The notes under the pieces are model-generated. The model ran no database searches. It saw only the letters and a program-made list of their open reading frames with translations, and had not been told where the DNA came from. Positions 46,105 to 55,135 of a stretch of 64,000 nt of DNA are shown one piece after another. The translations under genes and the position numbers were made by a program. Every line of letters begins with the position of its first letter. The first letter of the stretch is position 1. The stretch comes from Flavobacteriaceae bacterium (GTDB lineage: Bacteria; Bacteroidota; Bacteroidia; Flavobacteriales; Flavobacteriaceae), in contig NZMG01000003.1 in the NCBI GenBank assembly GCA_002694465.1, forward strand, positions 201,860-265,859, given 5' to 3'.

Positions 46105-48132
46105 TTAATTTGATCTATCTGGCGGCGTTCCAGGACCAATGGTCGCCTCTCTAAACCACACTTCCGTGTAACAACCATTTTCATATTGCTTAGCGATGTC
46201 ACCACCATATGTCTCCGCACCCGCACACCAGACCTTGTTTGTTTTAGGGCTTTTCCCATTAGTTTGGTTATATGCGCCTTGTTTAAAATAAATTAACTCC
46301 CCGCTATAGGCAGCAGGACGTTCGGTTCCATCTTGTCCAATTGGCACAAATAATTTCTTAACTTGAGCCGGTATGTCGGATCGATTTATATATTCAGATT
46401 CTATCAGATTTTTAGTAAATGTTTTTGTTTCATGACCTTCGCTTTTGAAGGTGAGATACATTATCCCTTTATGAACATTTACTTCATAGGTGAATTCTTC
46501 TCCTAACTTTATTCCATCCTTGGGCTCTGTAGGATATTCATTTTTGCTCGTACCAATGACAGACATATCATATCCCCAAACGGCAGTAGAATAATCCCAC
46601 CTTTTAGAATTATCCTCACCTGCTGTATTGATTTCATAATTCCAAAAAACGGATCCTTTACTATGACCTGGGAATTTCTTGTAAAATATTTTTAAAGGCT
46701 CGTTTTCATGTCCTTCACCACTATGAATCTGACCAACAACGGTTGCGTAGGATGCAGCAACTCTTGCATCTCCCGATATAGAAACTTGCATTACCTTACA
46801 TGTCCCCGATAGTTTACCGCCCTGTTCTGGGATCCATTCTCTTTTTTCCTGCAGCTCGGTTCTTGTATTACTTGAGTTTTTTGAAGTGACTCCAGAATTA
46901 GGCGTTTTATAGACAACCCAACGCCTAGTACCATCTATTACAGTATAGAAAAAATCTTTGTGTTCAAACTCGGTGAGATCTTCCACATTGGTACCGTCCC
47001 CCATTAATATTTTAAATTTATCCATAAATGGAATGACCTCATGAGGATAAACAGTTTTCTTACTTAACCCATCATTGGCTTCGAAATACCCTGCATTGGA
47101 TATGGCATCGTCACTGATGCTAATATTTGCTGTCTTAAACCAAACTTCAGCGTAATTTCCATCCTCATATTGCTTTTTTATATCACCTCCATGGGTTTCT
47201 GCACCTGAGCACCATATTTTATTTACCTTAGGGTCTTTTCCGTTTGTTTGGTTGTAACACCCTAATTTAAAAAAGAGACCTTCGCCAGCATAGGCATTTT
47301 CTCGCTCTAGTCCATCTTGACCTATGGGTATAAATAATTCATTTACTTGTTCTGGGATGTTTACACGCTCTGAATATTCCGATAGGATAAGATTTTTTGT
47401 AAATGTTTTCGTTTCATGACCTTCACTAGAAAAGGTTAAATACATAATACCTTCCTTTATTTCTACTTCATAACTAAACTCTTCACCTAAAGCGATCCCA
47501 TCTGTTGGTTCTGGTGGGTAGGTATTTTGATCTGTTCCTACCTTAGAAAAATCATAGCCCCAAACAGGATAGGAATAATCCCATCTTTTTGAATTATCCT
47601 CACCTGCGGTATTTATTTCATAGTTCCAAAAAACAGAACCTCGAGTATGACCAGGAAATTTTTTGTAAAATATTTTTAATGGTTCGTTCTCATGTCCATC
47701 TGCACTATGAATCTGTCCAACTACAACTGAGTAAGTTGCTGCAACGCGAGCGTCGCCAGTTGTAGCTACATTCATAACTTTTAGGGTAGCGTTCATTTTA
47801 GCTTCAGACATAGGGAACCATTTCTTTAGTTGTGCAAGTTCAGTTCTAGTATTGTTTGAAGTACCATGGGTGTTTCCCGCATTTGGCGATTTAAAGACTA
47901 CCCAATCAGCTTTTTCATCTTTTGCTGTATAAAAGAAATCCTTATTTTCATAATTTGTTGCCTGACCTACATTAGAACCGTCCCCTAAAATTAAATTCCA
48001 GTGTTCGAAAAAGGGTATAATGTCGTTTGCGGTAACACCTAATTCTTTGTCATTAGTTTTACTTTTGGAGTTTTTATTTTCGCAAGCTGAAAATAATAGC
48101 AACAAACAAATAATTGTAGCAGTATTCTTCAT
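46105..48132 (-). CDS. Tandem two-domain PL7 alginate lyase (lipoprotein)
   Basis: A surface alginate lyase of 675 aa from the ATG at 48130-48132 (MKNTATIICLLLLFSAC; lipobox Cys17). An upstream in-frame ATG at 48237 would place 35 residues before the signal peptide and is unlikely. Two homologous PL7 (alginate lyase 2) domains follow, about residues 38-337 and 366-665. Each retains the three catalytic blocks: RTEL, VVGQIHS and FFKLGCYNQ in the first, RTEL, VVGQIHS and YFKQGAYNQ in the second. The two copies share stretches that are near identical in protein but diverged in codons. Product profile cannot be predicted. Confidence 0.93.
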   Translation of the reverse strand: MKNTATIICLLLLFSACENKNSKSKTNDKELGVTANDIIPFFEHWNLILGDGSNVGQATNYENKDFFYTAKDEKADWVVFKSPNAGNTHGTSNNTRTELAQLKKWFPMSEAKMNATLKVMNVATTGDARVAATYSVVVGQIHSADGHENEPLKIFYKKFPGHTRGSVFWNYEINTAGEDNSKRWDYSYPVWGYDFSKVGTDQNTYPPEPTDGIALGEEFSYEVEIKEGIMYLTFSSEGHETKTFTKNLILSEYSERVNIPEQVNELFIPIGQDGLERENAYAGEGLFFKLGCYNQTNGKDPKVNKIWCSGAETHGGDIKKQYEDGNYAEVWFKTANISISDDAISNAGYFEANDGLSKKTVYPHEVIPFMDKFKILMGDGTNVEDLTEFEHKDFFYTVIDGTRRWVVYKTPNSGVTSKNSSNTRTELQEKREWIPEQGGKLSGTCKVMQVSISGDARVAASYATVVGQIHSGEGHENEPLKIFYKKFPGHSKGSVFWNYEINTAGEDNSKRWDYSTAVWGYDMSVIGTSKNEYPTEPKDGIKLGEEFTYEVNVHKGIMYLTFKSEGHETKTFTKNLIESEYINRSDIPAQVKKLFVPIGQDGTERPAAYSGELIYFKQGAYNQTNGKSPKTNKVWCAGAETYGGDIAKQYENGCYTEVWFREATIGPGTPPDRSN

Positions 48133-48267
48133 TAGTGATGCTGGTTTTAGGTAATTAACTTTTAAATTCATTTTCAATTGTTTGATTTCATTCATATTTC
48201 TTATGTAAAAAAATGTTCGGTTCGATCTTGGATTCATCCATGGAATCCTAGATTATAAGAGAACCGA

Positions 48268-49518
48268 TTAAAAATATTCCGTTAGTGCAACTATTCCATT
48301 ATAGGATATAATACAGGAGAAAAATAATGCAGCAAATAAGCCTATATTTATTGCAATTCCCGTTTTAAACCCCTTCATCACCTTTTTATTATTAACCATT
48401 AATATGATTCCTAGAATTACTAATGGTAAGACAAAGACATTAAATACTTGAGATAAAATTTGCATTTGAATTGGATTCGATCCAAAAACCGGAACAATTA
48501 GTGCAACTAAGCATGCAATAAACGTAATCCCTCTAAATTGCTTTGAATTAGTATCCAACACTCCCGATTGATAATCGGCTAGTAATAATGGTGCAATTAA
48601 TAAACAGGGAAAAATGGAGGATAAACCTGCACTTAATGTTCCAAAAAAGAAAAGGGTTACTGCAAAATTTCCTGCTACGGGCTCTAATGTATTTGCCATA
48701 TCTAATACTTTGGTCACAGGATTCCCTTGATGAAACAATGCGCCGCATGCAACGGCCATAATTGAGGCACTTATAAAAAACACTAAGGCAGCGGCCAAAA
48801 TGGAATCATTTTTTTGTTGTTTTAAGTGATTAATTGTCCACCCTTTCCCTTTTACAAAGAGAGGTCGTGATAAAAATGTTGCTGCAGCCATGGTTGTACC
48901 CACAAAGGCAGCGACCATCATTTTACCACCTGGAACATCTGGAATTGATGGAACTAGTCCTTTTATAACATCCGTTGATAAAGGGTAAACAAAAAATAAT
49001 GAAATGATAAAAGAAAGACCCATAATCGATACGAAAATGATTAAAATTCTTTCGAAGAAGTTGTATTTACCTACAAGTATTAAAGAATAAAAAAGACCCA
49101 TTATTAAAATCGCAATAGTAAGCACTACTTCGTATTGATAATTGGAAAATTGTGGAAAATTAAGAGCTATTAACTCGTAGATGATATTAGATGAAATCCC
49201 AAGAATTCCCATTAATGAGTTCCATTGTCCAAAGGTAATCCCAACGATGATTAGTATGGCAATCAGCTTTCCATATTTAAGGTGCTTTTTAAATCCATAC
49301 AAGGCAGTTTCTCCAGTAATTAAGGCATAGTTTCCGTAAACAAACATCAATATTCCTGAAAATACACAACTTAATAATAGCACCCATAATAATTGCATTC
49401 CGTAGGTACTCCCAGCAACAATCATGGAAGTAACACTACCTGTACCAATAGTATAACCAATAGCAAAAATACCTGGTCCAAAACTCAATATAATCGCTAT
49501 AATTTTTTTTAAAGACAT
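48268..49518 (-). CDS. Nramp-fold transporter lacking the canonical metal ligands
   Basis: A 416-aa inner-membrane protein with 11 predicted helices and overall Nramp (APC superfamily) resemblance. The helix-1 motif that is DPGN in metal transporters reads TIGTGSV here, and the helix-6 MPH motif reads TTMAAAT, so the Asp, Asn and His ligands for Mn/Fe are missing. As first gene of an operator-controlled unit with an alginate lyase and kdgF, it may carry a different substrate, such as an organic acid or a cation needed for alginate use. The function is unknown. Confidence 0.82.
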   Translation of the reverse strand: MSLKKIIAIILSFGPGIFAIGYTIGTGSVTSMIVAGSTYGMQLLWVLLLSCVFSGILMFVYGNYALITGETALYGFKKHLKYGKLIAILIIVGITFGQWNSLMGILGISSNIIYELIALNFPQFSNYQYEVVLTIAILIMGLFYSLILVGKYNFFERILIIFVSIMGLSFIISLFFVYPLSTDVIKGLVPSIPDVPGGKMMVAAFVGTTMAAATFLSRPLFVKGKGWTINHLKQQKNDSILAAALVFFISASIMAVACGALFHQGNPVTKVLDMANTLEPVAGNFAVTLFFFGTLSAGLSSIFPCLLIAPLLLADYQSGVLDTNSKQFRGITFIACLVALIVPVFGSNPIQMQILSQVFNVFVLPLVILGIILMVNNKKVMKGFKTGIAINIGLFAALFFSCIISYNGIVALTEYF

Positions 49519-49613
49519 TTTTACTTAGGGATACCCCAATAATTTTATAATAATTTTAAGCCATAGTCATGTTAATCAGGCTAGAAAAATAGGAATCCAA
49601 CCTATTTAATAAT

Positions 49614-49664
49614 TGGTTTACCAGATTGGTTAACCAAATATATACATTTTATATTAACCTGCAA
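49614..49664 (-). promoter_or_regulatory. Promoter of the Nramp-PL7-kdgF unit with two GntR operators
   Basis: Minus strand: TTG (49664 to 49662), 19-bp spacer, TATATTTG (49642 to 49635): identical boxes and spacing to the susC promoter. Operators TGGTTAACCA (49627-49636) and TGGTTTACCA (49614-49623) are 13 bp apart, the first overlapping the -7 box. The remainder of 49519-50012 is AT-rich, with no other feature I can support. Confidence 0.8.
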
Positions 49665-50012
49665 GTTCTTTATATCGAATCTTTTAAGTTTTCTATTATT
49701 TATTAAATAGTTGCAAGTAAAATAATGGCCCCAATTAATTTCTAAAATTCTAGAAAAGGCCCTATTAATAGGAGTAATACAAACTTCCACGTTCCTTAAA
49801 AACGCTAGAAATAGAATTTTATATAATATATGCTAAGAATATTGGTCTTAATAAGTTCATTTCGCTGCTCATTTTTTTTAAATCAAAATTGATCATGTAG
49901 AGTATAAAAAAAATATTATCGCTTTTTAAAGGTATTGGATTCATATTTTAATCCTAAAATACAGCTTGAACGGATTAAATAATACCGAGAATTAATTAGT
50001 TACAAGTAATGG

Positions 50013-50600
50013 TCAATTCAGGGTCGACAATTTTTTCCTAACGGCACTTAAAAACTCTGTGGTAACTCCTAAATAGGAAGCAATCATATATTGCGGAAAA
50101 CGCTGTTCTAGTGATCGATATTTGGTCCTAAACTGTAAATATCGCTCTTCTGCCGTTTGGCTCATACGTAAAATGGTGCGTTCCTGTAATGCAATATACC
50201 CTCTTTGAATCTTTAATCGGAAAAATCGTTCAAAACTGGGTATGGTATGTAACAATTCATCATGCGAGTGTCTGGGTATTCGCATCACTACACTTTCCTC
50301 GACAGACTGAATGTATTGGGTGGCTGGTGTTTGAGTTAAGTAACTATACAAATCATTTATCCACCAATTTTCAATACCTAATTGTAATGTGTGCTCCTTT
50401 CCTTGAGAATCAATATAAAAGCTTCGAAGGCTTCCCATAACAATAAAATTCATGTAATTAGACACCTCATCCTTAGCAATAAGATATTCTTTTTTGTTAA
50501 GCTTTAGTGGATGGAATTGATTCAAAATATGTGCCTCATCAGCCTCAGAGAGAGAAACTAATTGCTTTATATTAGCCAGAAGAACTGCGTCGTAGTCCAT
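50013..50600 (-). CDS. Crp/Fnr-family cyclic-nucleotide-type regulator
   Basis: A 195-aa protein with an N-terminal cNMP-binding-like beta-roll (about 20-115) and a C-terminal winged helix (about 140-190; IASYLGVTTEFLSAVRKKL). The phosphate-binding cassette is degenerate and there are no Fnr cysteines, as in most flavobacterial members, so the ligand is unknown. It is monocistronic with no recognisable terminator. Confidence 0.88.
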   Translation of the reverse strand: MDYDAVLLANIKQLVSLSEADEAHILNQFHPLKLNKKEYLIAKDEVSNYMNFIVMGSLRSFYIDSQGKEHTLQLGIENWWINDLYSYLTQTPATQYIQSVEESVVMRIPRHSHDELLHTIPSFERFFRLKIQRGYIALQERTILRMSQTAEERYLQFRTKYRSLEQRFPQYMIASYLGVTTEFLSAVRKKLSTLN

Positions 50601-50693
50601 GGCAGCACCTCGAGAGGATTTTTAATCATTTAGTGTTCTAAAGGTAACCTTTTATCTATTATAAATGATGATAGAATTATAAAATAATCACAC

Positions 50694-51515
50694 TTACTTT
50701 ATTAATAATTCCATTTCATATTGATCTATGGTATTAGCTAACCCAAATTTTAAAACTTGACTTATTTTATGTTCGAGTTGCTCATCAATATTGTTGATTT
50801 TAATCGTTTTTGAAATTTTTCCAATACCAGTAAATAATCGTTTCCAAGTTTCTTCATTATCAAATACTGTTTCAAATTGTGGGATATAACCATTTTCATT
50901 TATAATAAAGTATGATTCAACCTGGTTATTAAATATAACCTGATACAATTTATAATCACCACTTTGAATAGTTTCTATTTGATTTTCCCAAGAATAATAC
51001 GATTGATTTACTAAGGTTTTTAAATTAATATCACTTAACGCTAATGAAGTTATTCCAATAGGCTCCTCCCCTTCCATTTCAATTTTACCAGCAAAGCATT
51101 TATATCCCTTCACAATTTCAAATCCAACTCGTTTATAGGCCTTAATTGCATTTATATTTTCCTTAATAACCTCTAACTTACATTTTGTGACGCCTTTATG
51201 TTTTAACTCATTTAAGGCATATTCATAAATTTTATTCGTGATCCCTTTACCTCTATATTCTGGGATTACCCCTGTGGCCAAATTAAAAGCGGTAACTTGA
51301 CCCTCTCTTACATCAATCGCGTGTAAAATAAATCCAACCAATGTATCATTGTCAAACATTCCATAAGAAAATTTGTAGTCTATTTTTGCCATTTCCCATC
51401 GTTTTCTGAAGAGATTTTCATCTTTAGGAAAGGCAACAAAATAATTTTCAAATGCTGAAAAAAAGCAACTCAAAATGCCATGGAATGGGGTATCGCCTAA
51501 ATTTTTAATTTGCAT
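50694..51515 (-). CDS. GNAT-family N-acetyltransferase
   Basis: A 273-aa protein with a GNAT domain in residues 1-140; the acetyl-CoA-binding motif A is GVIPEYRGKGITNKIYEYAL (about 82-101), followed by the motif-B region KAYKRVGFEIVKG. The C-terminal ~130 residues form an additional domain, possibly a degenerate second acetyltransferase half. The acceptor is unknown. It overlaps the PhzF gene by 11 bp and is co-transcribed with it. Confidence 0.87.
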   Translation of the reverse strand: MQIKNLGDTPFHGILSCFFSAFENYFVAFPKDENLFRKRWEMAKIDYKFSYGMFDNDTLVGFILHAIDVREGQVTAFNLATGVIPEYRGKGITNKIYEYALNELKHKGVTKCKLEVIKENINAIKAYKRVGFEIVKGYKCFAGKIEMEGEEPIGITSLALSDINLKTLVNQSYYSWENQIETIQSGDYKLYQVIFNNQVESYFIINENGYIPQFETVFDNEETWKRLFTGIGKISKTIKINNIDEQLEHKISQVLKFGLANTIDQYEMELLIK

Positions 51516-52407
51516 GATGTGTATCCAATTTAGTTTGATATTCTACTTCGACTTCACCAATTAAACTTCCCTTTCCACCAGCCATAATGGACTTTATCTT
51601 TTCGTTTTCCGTGGTAATACCCACAATTATTAAACTCGAGGATGGTATTTGCATAAACTTTCCTTGCTGAATTAAATATTTCGCCTTTTTAAGGTTCATT
51701 GTATTGTATAAGTAACATGCTAGGGTTCCAGCCGCCATTCCCGTTGCGGCTTCTTCCAAAATACCATATATAGGGGCAAACATTCGGGTGGTTGCGTCTC
51801 TGTCTGGGCAATTGGGGTCTTGAGTAAAAATATAATATCCTATTAAATCAAATTCAACACTTATTTCAGAAATTAAATCAAAATCTGGGATAGCTTTTTC
51901 TAAGGTTTTTGCACTCTTTAGAGGAATAATAATAAATGAATTTCCCGTATTTACTAATTGTATGGGAGCATTTGGCAATAAATCATTGGCATTTAATCCA
52001 ATTGATTTAAGAATAAGGTCCTGTTTATGACTTACATTAACAAATTTAGGAGGCAATTGTTCCATAAAAGCCAAATCCCCCTCGATTTGAATTTTCCTTA
52101 CCCCATCAATCGTTTCTTTCGAGGAAAATTTATGGCTTAAAAAATTCCGTTGTTTTAAGTATGAAAAAGTGGCAATGGTAGCATGTCCACAATGTGCGAT
52201 TTGCCTGATGGGTGTAAAGAAATCCAATTTAAAATCGGCTACCGTAGATTTAGAAACGAAAGCGGTTTCAGATAACCCAACCTTGGATGTAATTTCTAGC
52301 TTTTCGTCATAACTTAAATTATCTGCATTTAGAACAACCCCAGCTGGATTCCCTCCAGAATTATTATCTACAAATGCATTTACTATTTGAACTTTAATCT
52401 TTTTCAT
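51505..52407 (-). CDS. PhzF-family isomerase-like protein
   Basis: A 300-aa member of the PhzF/DapF-fold family: N-terminal VNAFVDNNSGGNPAGVVLNA (residues 9-28), the expected catalytic Glu in GLSETAFV (about 47), and the second-half signature EEAATGMAAGTLACYL (about 212). Family members catalyse isomerisations in phenazine synthesis, but most homologues, including this one by context, have no known substrate. No other phenazine gene is nearby. Confidence 0.88.
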   Translation of the reverse strand: MKKIKVQIVNAFVDNNSGGNPAGVVLNADNLSYDEKLEITSKVGLSETAFVSKSTVADFKLDFFTPIRQIAHCGHATIATFSYLKQRNFLSHKFSSKETIDGVRKIQIEGDLAFMEQLPPKFVNVSHKQDLILKSIGLNANDLLPNAPIQLVNTGNSFIIIPLKSAKTLEKAIPDFDLISEISVEFDLIGYYIFTQDPNCPDRDATTRMFAPIYGILEEAATGMAAGTLACYLYNTMNLKKAKYLIQQGKFMQIPSSSLIIVGITTENEKIKSIMAGGKGSLIGEVEVEYQTKLDTHHAN

Positions 52408-52640
52408 TTTACTGTTTTATTACTTGAATGTTGTACAATGTTATGGGTATGGCTTTAGTTCCTTAAGGTTTTATTCCCATTTAATAGTTATTAATGAATC
52501 CATAGTAATTTTACACCTGCCCTTGGTACTTTCAACACCATTCACCATTATTTAGTCTTCGATCAAAATTGAAACAAAGCTTGTACTCTTAAAATATTGA
52601 AGTTTTCATGGGCTATAAGTCAATTAAGCCTAGATTAATT

Positions 52641-53201
52641 CTAAATAAATTCTTCCACAGCTAAGTTTATGGCATTTCTAAAATCTTTAACCGCGGCTTC
52701 CAACTTTAGTTGAAGTTCGTCATTTTTAATTACCCCAAGCTCTAAGTCAAAATTGTCATAAAAATTTCCAAGGGAAAACACACTAATTACCTCGGCACCC
52801 CATCTTGGAAAAAGGGATTCTAAAATTTTAAGATTCGATTGTCCTCCGTATTGCCCGGGGGAAGTACTCAAAAGAAATACCGGCTTTTGATAAAAAATAT
52901 TCTGATCTATGCGTGATAACCAGTCTAGAATATTCTTAAAAAAGGCAGGGAGTAATCCATTATGCTCTGGAATAGAAATCATAAATCCATCGGCATTGGA
53001 AAACATTATTTTCAAATCCCTAATCTGAGTAGGGATTCCAGCCTCTTTTTCAAGGTCTTCTCCAAAAACTGGAGCATCATATTCAGAAAGATCCACATAT
53101 TGAACCGAATCTAATTCAAGTTTTTTGGAGGCAGATAATAACAACTGTTTATTTATCGAATTACTGCTATTGCTACCTGAGAATACTATTATATTTTTCA
53201 T
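52641..53201 (-). CDS. NAD(P)H-dependent FMN reductase
   Basis: A 186-aa flavodoxin-fold protein with the flavin phosphate loop SGSNSSNSINKQLL near the N-terminus and SIPEHNGLLPAFFKNILDWLSR (read as two segments) around residues 75-97, the NADPH-dependent FMN reductase pattern. It probably reduces flavin or quinone substrates. It is monocistronic; the 233-bp region upstream shows no clear promoter or structure. Confidence 0.88.
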   Translation of the reverse strand: MKNIIVFSGSNSSNSINKQLLLSASKKLELDSVQYVDLSEYDAPVFGEDLEKEAGIPTQIRDLKIMFSNADGFMISIPEHNGLLPAFFKNILDWLSRIDQNIFYQKPVFLLSTSPGQYGGQSNLKILESLFPRWGAEVISVFSLGNFYDNFDLELGVIKNDELQLKLEAAVKDFRNAINLAVEEFI

Positions 53202-53380
53202 ATTTTATTTTAATTAAGATTACGCAAACTTAAAAACAGAACCCCACAAAAAACTTAAGATACCTTAGGATAGTTTTGCATGACCTTTATTCGCCTAAGA
53301 ATTATTTTCAGGAGAACCATTAGCTCTTAAGGAGCTAATGATTCCACTTGACTATTCGATTAATGATAATTGATACTTAA

Positions 53381-53593
53381 TTAGCCTAATCTCTCCGCTG
53401 TAAACCCAGCTTCCTTTACTGCCGAAATTATTTCACTTTCATCTATAGAAGTTGATGAAACCGTCAAGGTTTTTTTTAGAGTGAATATATCAACCTCCCA
53501 GTTCCCTCTACCTAGTTTTTTATCGAGAGTGGGTGTTGCTTTGGTAATACACCCTGTACATTTAATATTGGTCTTAAATTTTAAAGTTTCCAT
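53381..53593 (-). CDS. HMA-domain metal-binding protein
   Basis: A 70-aa small soluble protein with a heavy-metal-associated fold and a metal motif IKCTGCI (Cys12, Cys15). The residue before the first Cys is Lys instead of the more usual Met-x. It resembles CopZ-like copper chaperones; metal identity is not provable from sequence. It ends a run of efflux genes, 31 bp after the MFS gene. Confidence 0.82.
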   Translation of the reverse strand: METLKFKTNIKCTGCITKATPTLDKKLGRGNWEVDIFTLKKTLTVSSTSIDESEIISAVKEAGFTAERLG

Positions 53594-53624
53594 TTTATAG
53601 ATTTTTTTATATTAATATTTGTGT

Positions 53625-55052
53625 TTACGATTTTATTGATTTAACATAAATTATTGAAATTAGCATGGCGAATCCACTGATTATAGCAGCTGCGATAAAA
53701 GCAGATTTAAATCCTACAATTAATGCCTCTTGAGCAATGCCCTTAATAGCATCTGTGCTCTTAGTAATGGCCGCTACAATAGCAACTATAAGGGCCAGCC
53801 CAAGTGCTGATCCAATTTGATAGCTCGTATTGACAAGACCCGATGCAAGACCAGAATCTTCAGGTTTGGCTCCAGATATTGATGCAATAGTTCCTGGAAT
53901 ATAAGCTAAAGACATGCCAATAGCTCCTAACATAGATGCAGGTAATACATCTATAACAAAACTGCCATTTTCTGGTACCATACTAAAAAGAATTAGGGAA
54001 ATTGTTAGAAACACCAAACCTAAAACAAGGTTTTTCTTAAAACCGAATTTTTGAACTAATTTTCCAGAAAAACCTACCATTAGAATCATAATCGTTATGG
54101 TCATGGGTAATAAAGCTAACCCACTTTGAAATGCAGAATAATTGAGAACTTGTTGCAAATACAAATTCAAATAAAACCATAATGGTATCCAGGCTCCTGC
54201 CAATAATGCCATAACAATATTCCCAGAAGAGAGATTAGTTGTTTTAAAAATGGAAAGTGGTATTAATGGTTCCGATTTTTTCTTTTGAATTTTTATAAAT
54301 AATCCAAAAAGTGAAATTGAAATTACTAATAACCCAAGCGTCGTAAATGATGCCCATCCATTATTTTCGGCAGTTACTATGGCATAAACTACAAGTACCA
54401 AAGAAATAGTAGCCAAAGTAGCTCCCAACAAATCTACCGATCCCTTCCGCCTTTCTCCTTTCTGAAGAAACCGAGGTGAAGCTAAAATTACCAATGATCC
54501 AATAGGAATATTTATATAAAAAATCCACTCCCATGAAATCCACTGGGTAATAACTCCTCCTAAAAACACCCCAGCAGAACCACCTGCCGCTGCTGCAGCC
54601 CCCCAAAATCCCAGTGCTTTACCTAACTCTTTAGGGTCCCTAAACATGGACAAAACCATGGTTAAGGCCGAAGGTGCAATTAATGCCGAGCCTAATCCTT
54701 GGAGGGCTCTTGCAATATTTAATGAAATATCTGACCATGATAAACCAGCAAATAGGGAGGATATAGTTAAAATTACGAATCCCGAAATAAATAGTTTACG
54801 AGCGCCAAAAATATCCGAGAGTTTTCCTCCCAATAGAAGAAATCCTCCAAAAGCTATAACATAGGCATTAAAAATCCATTGTAAACCAGACTGGGTATAT
54901 CCTAAGTCAGCTTTAATGGCTGGTAATGCTACTCCAATAATGGAGGTATCCATTATTACTATAAACTGTGCTATACATAGTATAAATAATGCCGTCCATC
55001 GCAAAGGATAGTTTCCCACATCATTTTTTGTATTTTTATTTTTTGTTTTCAT
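53625..55052 (-). CDS. DHA2/EmrB-QacA-type MFS efflux pump
   Basis: A 475-aa inner-membrane antiporter with 14 predicted helices. Motif D1-like ALFILCIAQFIVIMDTSIIG (residues 17-36) and motif A GKLSDIFGARKLF (about 76) mark the drug:H+ antiporter 2 family. It lies 83 bp downstream of the tolC-like gene and may be co-transcribed with the RND system; the substrate is unknown. Confidence 0.9.
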   Translation of the reverse strand: MKTKNKNTKNDVGNYPLRWTALFILCIAQFIVIMDTSIIGVALPAIKADLGYTQSGLQWIFNAYVIAFGGFLLLGGKLSDIFGARKLFISGFVILTISSLFAGLSWSDISLNIARALQGLGSALIAPSALTMVLSMFRDPKELGKALGFWGAAAAAGGSAGVFLGGVITQWISWEWIFYINIPIGSLVILASPRFLQKGERRKGSVDLLGATLATISLVLVVYAIVTAENNGWASFTTLGLLVISISLFGLFIKIQKKKSEPLIPLSIFKTTNLSSGNIVMALLAGAWIPLWFYLNLYLQQVLNYSAFQSGLALLPMTITIMILMVGFSGKLVQKFGFKKNLVLGLVFLTISLILFSMVPENGSFVIDVLPASMLGAIGMSLAYIPGTIASISGAKPEDSGLASGLVNTSYQIGSALGLALIVAIVAAITKSTDAIKGIAQEALIVGFKSAFIAAAIISGFAMLISIIYVKSIKS

Positions 55053-55135
55053 TGTATTCTTATTTTAGGCAAATCTATGATTAGTTGTCCTAGCAGATTT
55101 TGCACTATTTTTATAATTTTTAATAAAATTTACCT

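Noticed and set aside
49602..49790. 62-codon minus-strand ORF upstream of the Nramp-like gene
   Set aside because: It contains the promoter and both operators, and has no family resemblance.
51505..52407. Phenazine biosynthesis from the PhzF homologue
   Set aside because: No other phz gene is present, and PhzF-like proteins of unknown function are widespread.
53318..53340. 9-bp hairpin (CATTAGCTC / GAGCTAATG) after the HMA gene as terminator
   Set aside because: No T run follows on the transcribed strand; it may be a hairpin but termination is not supported.
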